A DNA stretch of 64,000 nucleotides from Pseudomonadota bacterium (GTDB lineage Bacteria; Pseudomonadota; Gammaproteobacteria; Burkholderiales; Rhodocyclaceae): positions 1-64,000 of the forward strand of contig JAKOTN010000114.1 in assembly GCA_029776255.1 (NCBI GenBank), given 5' to 3'. Below, in pieces: positions 25,647 to 35,552 of this stretch. The position numbers were made by a program, and so were the translations under genes. The stretch's first letter is position 1. Each line of letters opens with the position of its first letter. Under the pieces are notes generated by a model. It was not told the DNA's origin. It was given only the letters and a program-made list of their open reading frames with translations, and did no database searches.

Positions 25647-28600
25647 ATGCAAGCAGACCGCACCGCCGAACTGACCGCCCTTCTCGAACAGCGCATCCTG
25701 GTGCTAGACGGCGCCATGGGCACCATGATCCAGCGTTACGCGTTGCAGGAGGCCGATTATCGCGGCAGCCGTTTCGCCGACCATGCGCACGATCTGAAAG
25801 GCAACAACGACCTGCTGCTGCTCACCCGGCCGGAGATCATCCAGGCAATTCACGGTGACTATCTGGAGGCCGGCGCCGACATCATCGAAACCAACACCTT
25901 CAACGCGACCCGCGTTTCCCAGGCCGACTACCGTCTGGAAAGTATCGTCCATGAGTTGAATGTCGCCGGTGCGCGCTTGGCGCGGGCGGTATGCGACGAA
26001 TTCACCGCCAGGAACCCGGACAAACCGCGCTTCGTCGCCGGCGTCATCGGCCCGACGTCGCGCACCGCCTCGATCTCGCCGGACGTCAATGACCCTGGCT
26101 ATCGCAACACCAGTTTCGACGAACTGGTGCGAACCTACGGCGAGGCCGTTCGTGGCTTGTGCGAAGGTGGCGCCGATATTCTGCTGGTTGAAACGGTGTT
26201 CGACACACTCAACGCCAAGGCGGCGCTGTTCGCCATCGCACGGCATTTCGCCGCTGCCGGCCGGCGCTGGCCGGTGATGATCTCCGGCACGATCACCGAC
26301 GCGTCGGGGCGGACGCTGTCCGGCCAGACCGCCGAGGCGTTCTGGAACTCGCTCAACCACGTGCAACCGCTCGGTTTCGGGCTCAACTGCGCGCTTGGCG
26401 CCGCCGATTTGCGGCAGCATGTCGAGGAATTGGCGCGGATTTGCGATTGTTTCGTTTCCGCGCACCCCAACGCCGGTCTGCCGAATGCTTTCGGCGGCTA
26501 CGATGAAACGCCGGCGCAACTGGCCGCCGAAATCGCCGACTGGGCGCGCCAAGGCTTCGTCAATATCGTCGGCGGTTGCTGCGGCACCTCGCCGGCGCAC
26601 ATCGCCGCCATTGCCCAGGCGGTCGCCGGCGTCAAACCGCGCGCCGTGCCGCGAATCGAACGCAAGCTTCGGCTGTCCGGCCTGGAGCCGTTCAATGTCG
26701 GCCCCGATTCGCTGTTCGTCAACGTGGGCGAACGGACCAACGTCACCGGCTCCCGGGTTTTCGCGCGCATGATCCTCGAAGGCCGTTTCGACGACGCCCT
26801 GGCGGTCGCTCGCCAACAGGTGGAAAACGGCGCCCAGGTGATCGACATCAACATGGACGAGGCGATGCTCGATTCGCAGGCGGCGATGGAACGTTTCCTG
26901 AAACTGATCGCCAGCGAGCCGGACATCGCGCGCGTGCCGATCATGCTCGATTCGTCGAAATGGCCGGTCATCGAGGCCGGCCTGAAGTGCATTCAGGGCA
27001 AGGGCATCGTCAATTCGATCTCGATGAAGGAAGGCGAGACGGCGTTCCTGGAACAGGCCCGGCTGGCGCGCCGCCACGGCGCGGCGGTGGTGGTGATGGC
27101 ATTCGACGAGCAAGGGCAGGCCGATACCTTCGCGCGCAAGACCGAAATCTGCGCCCGCGCCTACCGTCTGCTCACCGAACAGGCGGCTTTCCCGCCGGAA
27201 GACATCATTTTCGACCCGAACATTTTCGCCATCGCCACCGGCATCGACACGCACGACAACTACGCCGTCGATTTCATCGAGGCGTGCCGCTGGATTCGCG
27301 CCAACTTGCCGGGGGCGCAGATTTCCGGCGGCGTGTCCAACGTGTCGTTCTCGTTTCGTGGCAACGACCCGGTGCGCGAAGCCATCCACACCGTTTTCCT
27401 GTATCACGCCGTCCGGGCCGGTTTGTCGATGGGCATCGTCAACGCCGGCATGCTCGGGGTATACGACGATCTGGAACCGGTGTTGCGCGATAAAGTCGAG
27501 GATGTCGTGCTCAATCGCCGCCCCGATGCCGGCGACGCGCTGGTCGAATTCGCCCAAACGGTTCGCGAGGGCAAGGCGCGGAACAGCGGCCCCGATCTGG
27601 CGTGGCGGGAACTGCCGGTGCAGGAGCGCCTGACGCATGCCCTGGTCAAGGGCATCACCGATTTCGTCGTCGCCGACACCGAAGAATGCCGCGCCGCGCT
27701 GGCGGCGGCCGGCAAGCCGCCGCTGGCGGTGATCGAGGGGCCGTTGATGAACGGCATGAACGTCGTCGGCGATCTGTTCGGCGCCGGCAAGATGTTCCTG
27801 CCGCAGGTGGTCAAGTCGGCGCGCGTGATGAAGCAGGCGGTGGCGCATCTCATTCCGTTCATCGAGGCCGAGAAACTGCGCACCGGCGTCGGCAGCAAGG
27901 GCAAGATCGTCATCGCCACGGTCAAGGGCGACGTGCACGATATCGGCAAGAATATCGTCGGCGTCGTTCTCGGCTGCAACGGCTACGAGGTGGTCGACCT
28001 GGGGGTGATGGTCTCTTGCGACAAAATCCTGCACGCGGCGCGCGAACACGGCGCCCAGGCGGTGGGCTTGTCCGGCTTGATCACCCCGTCGCTGGAAGAA
28101 ATGAGTCATGTCGCCGCCGAAATGGCGCGTCTCGGCTTCGCCGCCGGCGATGGCCCGCCGGTGCCGCTGCTGATCGGCGGCGCGACCACCAGCCGCGCGC
28201 ACACCGCGATCAAGATCGCGCCAAACTACGCCGGTCCGGTGGTCTACGTTCCCGACGCCTCGCGCGCGGTCGGCGTGGTCACCAAGCTGTTGTCGATCGA
28301 CAATGCCGCGGCTTTCCGGCGCGAGCTGGCGGCCGATCACGAAAAGGTGCGCCAGCAACACGCCAACAAAAAAAGCATTGCCTTGCTGCCGCTGGAGGCG
28401 GCACGACAACGGCGCTTCGTCTGGAACGGCGACGCCGCCTATCGCCCGACACCGCCGAACAAGCCCGGCGTGCATGTGCTGCGCGACATCGATCTGGCCG
28501 AGATCGCCGAATACATTGACTGGGGACCCTTTTTCCAGACATGGGACCTGGCCGGCAGTTACCCGAAAATCCTCGAAGACGCCGTGGTCGGCGCCACCGC

Positions 28601-29348
28601 GCGCGCCGTCCATGCCGACGCGCAGGCGATGCTGAAAACCGTCATCGCCGAGAAATGGCTGCGCGCCAACGCGGTTTATGGTCTTTTCCCGGCCAACGCC
28701 GTCGGCGACGACATCGAAATCTACACCGATGAAACGCGCGCCCGGGTCGCGATGACCTGGCACAACCTGCGGCAGCAGCAGGAGCGTCCGGCCGGCAAGC
28801 CGCACTACTGCCTGAGCGACTTCGTGGCCGACAAGGGCACGCCCGACTGGATCGGCGGTTTCGCCGTCGGCGCCGGTTTCGGCATCGACGACAAGCTCGC
28901 CGAATTCGCCGCCAGCCACGACGACTATCGCGTCATTTTGCTGAAATCGTTGGCCGATCGCCTGGCCGAAGCGTGCGCCGAATGGCTGCACGCGCGCGTG
29001 CGCCGCGACGACTGGGGCTATGCCGCCGACGAAACCCTCGGACGGGAGGATCTGATCGACGAAGCCTATCGCGGCATCCGGCCAGCGCCCGGTTACCCGG
29101 CGTGCCCCGATCACACCGCCAAGGGCGCGTTGTTCGACCTGCTCGACGCGCCGGGCAACGCCGGCGTTTGCCTGACCGAGGCGTTCGCCATGCAGCCGGC
29201 GGCGGCGGTGTCCGGTTTTTATCTCGCCCACCCGCGGGCCCGTTATTTCGCGGTCGGCAAGATCGCGGACGATCAACTGGCGGACTGGGCGCGGCGCGCC
29301 GGTTTCAGCGGCGCCGACGCCAGCTATTGGCTCGCGCCATTGTTGTGA
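25647..29348 (+). CDS. metH: Cobalamin-dependent methionine synthase
   Basis: 1233 aa from ATG 25647. Four modules: homocysteine-binding barrel (zinc cysteines in FGLNCALG and [11 protein letters not shown]), pterin-binding barrel from about 350 ([13 protein letters not shown]), cobalamin domain with [11 protein letters not shown] near 762 (the His that ligates cobalt) and a C-terminal SAM activation domain ending near 1230. It moves the methyl group of methyl-THF, made by MetF, to homocysteine. The upstream leader has a terminator but no B12 box that I can see. murB overlaps its stop by 4 bp. Confidence 0.97.
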   Translation: MQADRTAELTALLEQRILVLDGAMGTMIQRYALQEADYRGSRFADHAHDLKGNNDLLLLTRPEIIQAIHGDYLEAGADIIETNTFNATRVSQADYRLESIVHELNVAGARLARAVCDEFTARNPDKPRFVAGVIGPTSRTASISPDVNDPGYRNTSFDELVRTYGEAVRGLCEGGADILLVETVFDTLNAKAALFAIARHFAAAGRRWPVMISGTITDASGRTLSGQTAEAFWNSLNHVQPLGFGLNCALGAADLRQHVEELARICDCFVSAHPNAGLPNAFGGYDETPAQLAAEIADWARQGFVNIVGGCCGTSPAHIAAIAQAVAGVKPRAVPRIERKLRLSGLEPFNVGPDSLFVNVGERTNVTGSRVFARMILEGRFDDALAVARQQVENGAQVIDINMDEAMLDSQAAMERFLKLIASEPDIARVPIMLDSSKWPVIEAGLKCIQGKGIVNSISMKEGETAFLEQARLARRHGAAVVVMAFDEQGQADTFARKTEICARAYRLLTEQAAFPPEDIIFDPNIFAIATGIDTHDNYAVDFIEACRWIRANLPGAQISGGVSNVSFSFRGNDPVREAIHTVFLYHAVRAGLSMGIVNAGMLGVYDDLEPVLRDKVEDVVLNRRPDAGDALVEFAQTVREGKARNSGPDLAWRELPVQERLTHALVKGITDFVVADTEECRAALAAAGKPPLAVIEGPLMNGMNVVGDLFGAGKMFLPQVVKSARVMKQAVAHLIPFIEAEKLRTGVGSKGKIVIATVKGDVHDIGKNIVGVVLGCNGYEVVDLGVMVSCDKILHAAREHGAQAVGLSGLITPSLEEMSHVAAEMARLGFAAGDGPPVPLLIGGATTSRAHTAIKIAPNYAGPVVYVPDASRAVGVVTKLLSIDNAAAFRRELAADHEKVRQQHANKKSIALLPLEAARQRRFVWNGDAAYRPTPPNKPGVHVLRDIDLAEIAEYIDWGPFFQTWDLAGSYPKILEDAVVGATARAVHADAQAMLKTVIAEKWLRANAVYGLFPANAVGDDIEIYTDETRARVAMTWHNLRQQQERPAGKPHYCLSDFVADKGTPDWIGGFAVGAGFGIDDKLAEFAASHDDYRVILLKSLADRLAEACAEWLHARVRRDDWGYAADETLGREDLIDEAYRGIRPAPGYPACPDHTAKGALFDLLDAPGNAGVCLTEAFAMQPAAAVSGFYLAHPRARYFAVGKIADDQLADWARRAGFSGADASYWLAPLL

Positions 29349-30424
29349 CCTGGGACTGGAAAACGGGCCTGCGCGGCGGCGAACTACCCGATTTTATCGA
29401 GCGCAACGTCGATCTTGCCGCGCGGACGACATTGGCCTTGCCCGGACGTGCCGCTTTCCTGGCCACCATTCGCTCGACCGCGCAACTGTTGCAACTCGCA
29501 CAACTCACGCAGCGGACCGGCGGCGACCCGCCGCGCCGCTTCGTTCTCGGCGCCGGCAGCAATCTGGTGTTGACCGGCGATTTCGACGGCCTGGTGCTGC
29601 AAATGGCCATCGCCGGTCGCCAGTTGGTCGGCGAGGATGCCGAGTCCTGGCATGTGCGCGCCGGTGCCGGCGAAAACTGGCACCAACTGGTGAACTGGAC
29701 GCTGGCCCAGGGCTGGCCGGGGCTCGAAAACCTGTCGCTGATTCCCGGCACCGTCGGCGCCGCGCCGGTGCAAAACATCGGCGCCTACGGGCTGGAAGTC
29801 GCCGAACGCATTCTGTCGCTCGACGTTTGCGACACCCTCACCGGTGAAATCTCGCGCCTCACGCCCGCCGACTGCCGTTTCGGCTACCGCGACAGTCTGT
29901 TCAAACAGCAAGGCTGGCATCTGGAAGGACGCCGGGCGATCGTCAGTGTCACCTTTCGCCTGCCGAAAGTCTGGCGGGCGCTGACCGCTTACGCCGATCT
30001 GGCCACCGAGATCGACCGGCAAGGCGTGCGCCACCCGGACGCCCGACAAATCGCCAGCGCGGTGATCGCCGTGCGCCGGCGCAAATTGCCCGATCCGGCG
30101 GCGGTGCCCAATGCCGGCAGCTTTTTCCACAATCCCGTGGTGTCCGCGGCCCTTGCGCAGGCATTGGCCGAACGGTACCCGACTCTGCCGCGCTATCCGC
30201 AAGCGGACGGCGCCGTCAAGCTGGCCGCCGGTTGGCTGATCGAACAGAGCGGCTGGAAAGGCCGGAATCTTGGGCGCGTCGGCATGTACGAAAAGCAGGC
30301 GCTGGTCCTGGTCAATCGCGGCGGGGCGCATGGCGCGGAGGTGATCGCCCTGGCGGACGCGGTGCGGGCGGCGGTGCGCGAGCGCTTCGGCGTGGAACTG
30401 ACACCGGAACCGGTGTTCTTGTGA
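29345..30424 (+). CDS. murB: UDP-N-acetylenolpyruvoylglucosamine reductase
   Basis: 359 aa from GTG 29345 within the metH stop (GTGA). FAD-binding [13 protein letters not shown] near 58, [16 protein letters not shown] near 135, catalytic GYRDSLFK near 180, and NAGSFFHNP near 255. It reduces UDP-GlcNAc-enolpyruvate to UDP-MurNAc in cell wall synthesis. The N-terminal 15 residues before the usual MurB start look like an extension created by coupling to metH. The link with metH is positional, not metabolic. Confidence 0.94.
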   Translation: MTWDWKTGLRGGELPDFIERNVDLAARTTLALPGRAAFLATIRSTAQLLQLAQLTQRTGGDPPRRFVLGAGSNLVLTGDFDGLVLQMAIAGRQLVGEDAESWHVRAGAGENWHQLVNWTLAQGWPGLENLSLIPGTVGAAPVQNIGAYGLEVAERILSLDVCDTLTGEISRLTPADCRFGYRDSLFKQQGWHLEGRRAIVSVTFRLPKVWRALTAYADLATEIDRQGVRHPDARQIASAVIAVRRRKLPDPAAVPNAGSFFHNPVVSAALAQALAERYPTLPRYPQADGAVKLAAGWLIEQSGWKGRNLGRVGMYEKQALVLVNRGGAHGAEVIALADAVRAAVRERFGVELTPEPVFL

Positions 30425-30434
30425 GTCGCCCGGC

Positions 30435-31004
30435 TCAGGCGTCGTCGTTTTTCCGGTGTTCCTCGCCTTTCTTGTTTTCCGCTCCCCGGACGCCGCTGTC
30501 GTCCCAGTCCGCTAACCAATCGCTCAGCGTTCGGCTTTCGCCCAGTCGGGACAATCGATGATCGATCGCCTCCTGGTTGCCCCAGACCACATCGGCCCAC
30601 CCGCCGGCGGCGACCCGGGATTCGATGTCCCGGCAATACAGCCCTTTGTCGCGTTGCACATAAAAGCCGTGGGTGCGACAGGCGACCGGGCGCTGGAGGT
30701 AGACCGGGCAGGTGTCGGTCGCTTCTTCAAGCAGGGGGCAGATCAAGGCCGGCGCCATGGATTCCCGGCGCGCCAGCTCCGCCGTCTTTCGGCGAATTTC
30801 CAATCGACGCGCCGGCGACCACCCGGCCAGCGCGTCCCGCAGCGGTTGCCATTCCACCGCCGTCAACCGGGGCATGCCGGCGAGGTGCCGGCAACAGCTC
30901 CCGCAACCCCTGCCGCACGGCCAGTCGGCGCGATCGCCACGGATGACCTGGACGCGCGCCGCGATATCGGCATGAAGTTGGCGGAGCAGGAAAAGCGTGT
31001 CCAT
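30435..31004 (-). CDS. YkgJ-family cysteine cluster protein
   Basis: 189 aa. The cluster CGRGCGSCCRHL near residue 30, with further cysteines near 90-125 (ICPLLEE, CPVYLQRPVACRTHGFY), fits the CxxxCxxCC family that probably binds a metal or Fe-S centre. The role is unknown. Charged C-terminus (GAENKKGEEHRKNDDA). It converges on murB with a 10-bp gap. Confidence 0.8.
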   Translation of the reverse strand: MDTLFLLRQLHADIAARVQVIRGDRADWPCGRGCGSCCRHLAGMPRLTAVEWQPLRDALAGWSPARRLEIRRKTAELARRESMAPALICPLLEEATDTCPVYLQRPVACRTHGFYVQRDKGLYCRDIESRVAAGGWADVVWGNQEAIDHRLSRLGESRTLSDWLADWDDSGVRGAENKKGEEHRKNDDA

Positions 31005-31144
31005 GGCGGTATCGATCGTTACGGAAAACGGAGTCTAGCAGCAAGCGCCGGGCGGGCGCGATCCGGATCTTTCCGGCTTGACCGCGCGGTGCGTAACGGG
31101 CTAGATTCCCAAGGCGCGGACACGTCGAAAATAGTTGTGAATTC

Positions 31145-32251
31145 ATGAAAGGTCTTTCTCGAATGTATAAACAGCTCAGAGCCCCGGAGCGCCTGTTTCG
31201 TATTGGCCAATGGGCGGTGGCGCTGCTTTTCTCTTATTTTCTCGTTCAAGTCGGGGCGAGCATCATTGCCGATCTGCCCTTGATTTCGAGGATGCCGGTA
31301 CCGGAGGATTTCTTAGACAAGGCGGGCGTCGAGAAAATCGAAGCCGCCATCAATCCGACGATAAAGAAAATCGACAGCATCGACGAGGAATTACTTGTTC
31401 TTGCCGGTCAATCATCCACGGCGAACGCCGATTATCAAAAGTACAAGGCAAGTTTCGAGAACTGGAAACAAACCCGGTCGACAACCGAGCGCTCGGCGCA
31501 GAATCCCGAGGTTGTCGCCAGAGCGCGAAAGCTTGATAAGCAACTGAAACTGCAACAGGAAATCGAATCGGCCCTGCAGAAGAAGGAACAACAGAAAAGT
31601 GCCGCCGAATCGTCAATCAAGTCGCAACGCGAGGCGATTGCCAAGCTGCGGGAAGACGCCGAGATAAAATATCGGCAGGCGATTCACTGGTATTCGATGA
31701 AGGCGTTTTTCATCCGCCTGGCTTTTGTCGCACCGATACTCGTTTCGGCAGTCTGGCTTTTCCGTCGCCATCGTCAGGGACAATACTGGCCGTTCGTATG
31801 GGGATACGTGATTTTCGCCTTGTTTGCCTTTTTCTTCGAGCTTGTTCCTTATTTACCCAGCTTTGGCGGCTATATTCGCTACGGCGTCGGCGCAGTGCTG
31901 ACGTTCATTGGTGGCAGGGCGTTGATTCGTTCCTTGCAGCACTATCTGGAGAAGAAGCGCCTGGAGCAGGCGGCGCCGCAAGAGAAAAGAAAGCTGGATA
32001 TTCGGTATGAAAAGGCACTGGAGGCGATCGCTCACGGACAATGCCCGAGTTGCGAAAGAATGGTCACAAAAATTGAGGGCACACTGGTCAACTTCTGCAT
32101 GCACTGCGGCCTGAAAATATTCGGGATTTGCGGTAATTGCGGCTTGCGGCATAACGCCTTCTTTCCTTTCTGCCCCGCGTGCGGACAGCCATCGGTGGCC
32201 ACCGGTGGCGCCGAACCGGCCGCCGCGGAGCGTCCGGCGCAAACGACCTGA
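31145..32251 (+). CDS. Membrane protein with coiled coil and C-terminal zinc ribbons
   Basis: 368 aa from ATG 31145; ATG 31163 is possible. One N-terminal membrane helix (about 20-45), a charged coiled coil (about 60-175), further membrane helices (about 185-270), then a cytoplasmic tail with CPSC, CMHC, CGNC and CPAC pairs, which are two zinc ribbons. I do not know a characterised relative. Its place before gluQ (3-bp gap) suggests co-transcription only. Confidence 0.7.
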   Translation: MKGLSRMYKQLRAPERLFRIGQWAVALLFSYFLVQVGASIIADLPLISRMPVPEDFLDKAGVEKIEAAINPTIKKIDSIDEELLVLAGQSSTANADYQKYKASFENWKQTRSTTERSAQNPEVVARARKLDKQLKLQQEIESALQKKEQQKSAAESSIKSQREAIAKLREDAEIKYRQAIHWYSMKAFFIRLAFVAPILVSAVWLFRRHRQGQYWPFVWGYVIFALFAFFFELVPYLPSFGGYIRYGVGAVLTFIGGRALIRSLQHYLEKKRLEQAAPQEKRKLDIRYEKALEAIAHGQCPSCERMVTKIEGTLVNFCMHCGLKIFGICGNCGLRHNAFFPFCPACGQPSVATGGAEPAAAERPAQTT

Positions 32252-32254
32252 GCC

Positions 32255-33169
32255 GTGGGCCGTTATCGCGGCCGTTTCGCGCCGTCACCCAGCGGGCCGC
32301 TGCACTTCGGTTCGCTGGTCGCGGCGGTCGGCAGCTATCTCGATGCGCGGTCTGCCGGCGGCGAATGGTTATTGCGCATCGAGGATGTCGATAAGCAGCG
32401 AACACAGACGGGGGCCGCAGAGGCGATTCGGCGCACGCTCGACGCCTTTGCGTTTGAATGGGATGGCGAGGTGGTGGTGCAAAGCCGGCGCGCACCGCTT
32501 TATCGGGAGGCGTTGACGCGGTTGCGGGCACTTGACGCGGTCTATCCCTGTGCCTGTTCGCGGCGCGAGATTGCCGCGCGCGCGCCGGCAACGGCGGTCG
32601 ATGGCGGCGCGGTCTACCCCGGCACCTGCCGCGACGGGGTGACGGATGGCCGTCCGGCGCGAGCCTGGCGGCTGCGCGTGCCCGACCGTGAAATCGGTTT
32701 CGACGATCGGGTGCAAGGCGAGGTGCGGCAGAACCTCGCCCGTGTCGTCGGCGACTTCGTGCTGTTGCGCGCCGACGGACCGTTCGCTTACCAGTTGGCG
32801 GTGGTGGTCGACGATGCGGCGCAGGGCATCAACGCGGTGGTGCGCGGCGTCGATCTGCTCGACTCGACACCGCGTCAAATCTGGTTACAGCGCTGCCTGG
32901 GGCTGCCGACGCCGAGTTACGCGCATCTGCCGGTGGTGACCAACGACGCCGGAGAGAAATTGTCCAAACAGACCCGGGCGGCGGCGGTCGATCCGGCGGC
33001 CGGTAGCGCCGCGCTGGCGGCGGCGCTACGCTTTCTCGGCCACGCGGTGCCGTCGGCGGTTGCTGCCGGGTCCTTGGCCGATTTCTGGCGTTGGGCAATT
33101 GCCAATTGGTCAATGGCGCGGGTGCCGGCGCGAGGTGGCGCCGTTCAGGGCTGTCCCTTGCCGCCGTAG
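32255..33169 (+). CDS. gluQ: Glutamyl-Q tRNA(Asp) synthetase
   Basis: 304 aa, GTG start. A class I aminoacyl-tRNA synthetase fold without an anticodon-binding domain: FAPSPSGPLHFGSL (HIGH box) at the start, zinc-site YPCACSRREI near 90, LRIEDVD near 46, and EKLSKQ (KMSKS box) near 233. It attaches glutamate to queuosine in the anticodon of tRNA-Asp. The 3' end overlaps the convergent cardiolipin synthase gene by 25 bp. Confidence 0.94.
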   Translation: MGRYRGRFAPSPSGPLHFGSLVAAVGSYLDARSAGGEWLLRIEDVDKQRTQTGAAEAIRRTLDAFAFEWDGEVVVQSRRAPLYREALTRLRALDAVYPCACSRREIAARAPATAVDGGAVYPGTCRDGVTDGRPARAWRLRVPDREIGFDDRVQGEVRQNLARVVGDFVLLRADGPFAYQLAVVVDDAAQGINAVVRGVDLLDSTPRQIWLQRCLGLPTPSYAHLPVVTNDAGEKLSKQTRAAAVDPAAGSAALAAALRFLGHAVPSAVAAGSLADFWRWAIANWSMARVPARGGAVQGCPLPP

Positions 33170-34311
33170 CCAGCGATGCCGACCAGTACCCGCACCAGAT
33201 TGTAACTGCCCCAGCGCAGCAGGCGCGAATGCCAGGGTAGCCGCTTCCAGGAATCCGGCGGCAATTCGCGGGCGCCGGTGTGCATCGCCCGATACAGGCT
33301 GGCGCGCAATTCGGCGGCGAAATGGATGTCGCGGACGACCACGTTCGCTTCGCGGGCCAGCAACAGGCTGAATGGATCGATATTCGACGAGCCGACGGTC
33401 GCCCACTGCCGGTCGATCACCGCCACCTTGGCATGGAGAAAGCTGTTGCGATATTCGAAAATACGAATGCCGTCGCGCAGCATCTTGCCGTAAAGCGCTT
33501 GCGTCGCGTAGTGCAGCAGCCGGTATTCGATTCGCCCTTGCAGCAGGATCGTCACCCGCACGCCGCGTTTCCTGGCTTCGCGCAGGGCGCGCCGAAAGCG
33601 GCGACCGGGCAGGAAATAGGCGTTGGCCAGCAGAACGTCCTCCTCCGCCTCGGCGATGGCTTGAAGGTAAGCGTCCTCGATGTCGCGGCGGTGGCGGATA
33701 TTGTCGCGCACCAGAAAGGCCGCCGTCTGCTCGCCCTGGGCGATCGGCGCGGCCGGCAGCGGCCCGGTCAGCCGGTAGCGACGATTGAGCGTCACCCACA
33801 GCACCATCTCCCACAGCCGCTGCAGCGCCTGCTGAATCGGATGCAGCAGGGGACCCTCGATCCGCACGGCGTAGTCGTAGCGTGGTGGGATCTGATGCGG
33901 CGTGTTAGTGTCGTCGATGACATTGATGCCGCCGACGAAGGCGATTTTGCCGTCTATGTGCGAGAGTTTGCGGTGCAGGCGCCGCAACCGGTGACGACGC
34001 AGCAATAGCCGCGCGACTTCTGGGCGATAGACCATGGCCTGCACACCGGCGGCGACCAATCCCGGTTGCAGGCGCTCGGCGAATTTTTGCGCGCCGAAAC
34101 CGTCGACCATGACGCGCACCGTCACGCCGCGTCGCGCCGCGTTGGCCATCGCCTCGGCGACGGCGCGCCCGGTATCGTCATCCTCGAAAATGTAGGTTTC
34201 GAGGTGAACTTCGTGTTGCGCCTCGTCGATGGCCTTGATCAAGGCTGGAAAATACTCGACGCCGCTATTGAGCAGTGTCAAGCGGTTACCGGGAAGGAAT
34301 CTGGCGGTCAT
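33145..34311 (-). CDS. clsB: Cardiolipin synthase B-like phospholipase D protein
   Basis: 388 aa. Two HKD motifs: HRKLSHIDGKIAFVGG near 112 and HAKVAVIDRQWATVGSSN near 295. There are no N-terminal membrane helices, which fits ClsB rather than ClsA. It joins two phosphatidylglycerol molecules, or PG and PE, into cardiolipin. The basic C-terminus could touch the membrane. Confidence 0.9.
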   Translation of the reverse strand: MTARFLPGNRLTLLNSGVEYFPALIKAIDEAQHEVHLETYIFEDDDTGRAVAEAMANAARRGVTVRVMVDGFGAQKFAERLQPGLVAAGVQAMVYRPEVARLLLRRHRLRRLHRKLSHIDGKIAFVGGINVIDDTNTPHQIPPRYDYAVRIEGPLLHPIQQALQRLWEMVLWVTLNRRYRLTGPLPAAPIAQGEQTAAFLVRDNIRHRRDIEDAYLQAIAEAEEDVLLANAYFLPGRRFRRALREARKRGVRVTILLQGRIEYRLLHYATQALYGKMLRDGIRIFEYRNSFLHAKVAVIDRQWATVGSSNIDPFSLLLAREANVVVRDIHFAAELRASLYRAMHTGARELPPDSWKRLPWHSRLLRWGSYNLVRVLVGIAGYGGKGQP

Positions 34312-34504
34312 CGCGGCGCGGTTCGCCCGACCAAGACTGTTTCCGAAGCGTACTCAAACACGAAGGACCGTTCGGGCATTCCGGCAGGCGTTGCAACAAG
34401 GGGCATGAAAAGCGTGTTCGGTAAATAACCGTTACGCGTTCGCCAGCAAGATCGCGGGAATTCGAGGTCTTGCCGGCGACCGCGAACGGCCGGCGTCGCG
34501 TCGT

Positions 34505-35329
34505 TTATTGCGGCGGATTGACGAAAACCACCTGTGCCGGCATCGGCGCCGGGAAGCCGCCTTCGCCGAGTGCTTCGCGGATCACCCGGTTGGTGTCGAA
34601 ATACACTTGCCAGTAATGGTCGTTATGGCAGTACGGACGAACCGCCAACACCGGCCCCACCAGATTGAATTCGAGGATCTCGACATCGACCGCCGGGCTT
34701 TCCAGCACGTTGGCGATGGCGGCGATCCGCGTTTTCAGCAGGGCCATTGCGGCCGCATGGTCGGCGGCGCCGGACAATTGCGCCTTGAGATCCACGCGAC
34801 GGAAAGGATTGGACGAGAAGTTCTGGATGGTGTCCGAAAAAATCTTGTTGTTGCCGACCAGCGTCAACACATTGTCCGGTGTGTTGATTGCCGAGGCGAA
34901 GAGGCCGACTTCCTTGACCGTGCCGGTGACGCCGGCGACGGAAACGAAATCGCCCACCTTGATCGGCCGCAGGACAATCAGGAACACGCCACCGGCGAAG
35001 TTTGCCAGCAAGCCCGACCACGCCATGCCGATGGCCACGCCGGCGGCGGCGAAGAGGGCGGCGAAGGTCGTGGTCTGAATGCCGAAATAACCCAGGATGC
35101 CCACCACCAGCAGGATGTTGAGCGTGACGTTGATTACCGTGCCGAGGTAGCGCATTACCGTGGCGTCGGTCCGCTGGCGCTCCAGGGTGTTCTGCACCAG
35201 ATTTCCGACCTGACCGATCAGCCAGCGGCCGATGACCCAGAAGGCAATGGCGGCAAGGACTTTGGCGCCCAGTTCCGAACCGTACTGCACGATTACCTCT
35301 TGCCACCGCGTAAGGTCTTGGGAATTCAT
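34505..35329 (-). CDS. mscS: MscS-family mechanosensitive channel
   Basis: 274 aa with three membrane helices in the first 130 residues. The pore helix region FAALFAAAGVAIGMAWSGLL is followed by FAGGVFLIVLRPIKVGDFV, typical of MscS, then the cytoplasmic vestibule with NPFRRVDLKAQL. It opens under membrane tension to release solutes on hypo-osmotic shock. It is divergent from the PIG-L gene over 223 bp. Confidence 0.93.
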   Translation of the reverse strand: MNSQDLTRWQEVIVQYGSELGAKVLAAIAFWVIGRWLIGQVGNLVQNTLERQRTDATVMRYLGTVINVTLNILLVVGILGYFGIQTTTFAALFAAAGVAIGMAWSGLLANFAGGVFLIVLRPIKVGDFVSVAGVTGTVKEVGLFASAINTPDNVLTLVGNNKIFSDTIQNFSSNPFRRVDLKAQLSGAADHAAAMALLKTRIAAIANVLESPAVDVEILEFNLVGPVLAVRPYCHNDHYWQVYFDTNRVIREALGEGGFPAPMPAQVVFVNPPQ

Positions 35330-35552
35330 CGTTTTCTCCTAGGGATTAACAGGTGCGGCCAGTGTCCCACTCCACGGAAAAGTGCGCAAGCCCCAAGCGA
35401 CGGCTCAACCGCGGTTCGGGAAATTTTGGCCAGCGCGCACTGATTATCGGTTGATATCGCGGTGTTTGCCGGTACCGATAACGGTGACGCCCGCCGTGTC
35501 GATCCGGTACCATGACCGCTTTGCCGATGGGCATGACCTTTGGGTGCGGTAC

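Noticed and set aside
25704-29276. 1190-aa minus-strand ORF
   Set aside because: Exactly antisense to metH, which is certain; long open antisense frames are expected at this GC content.
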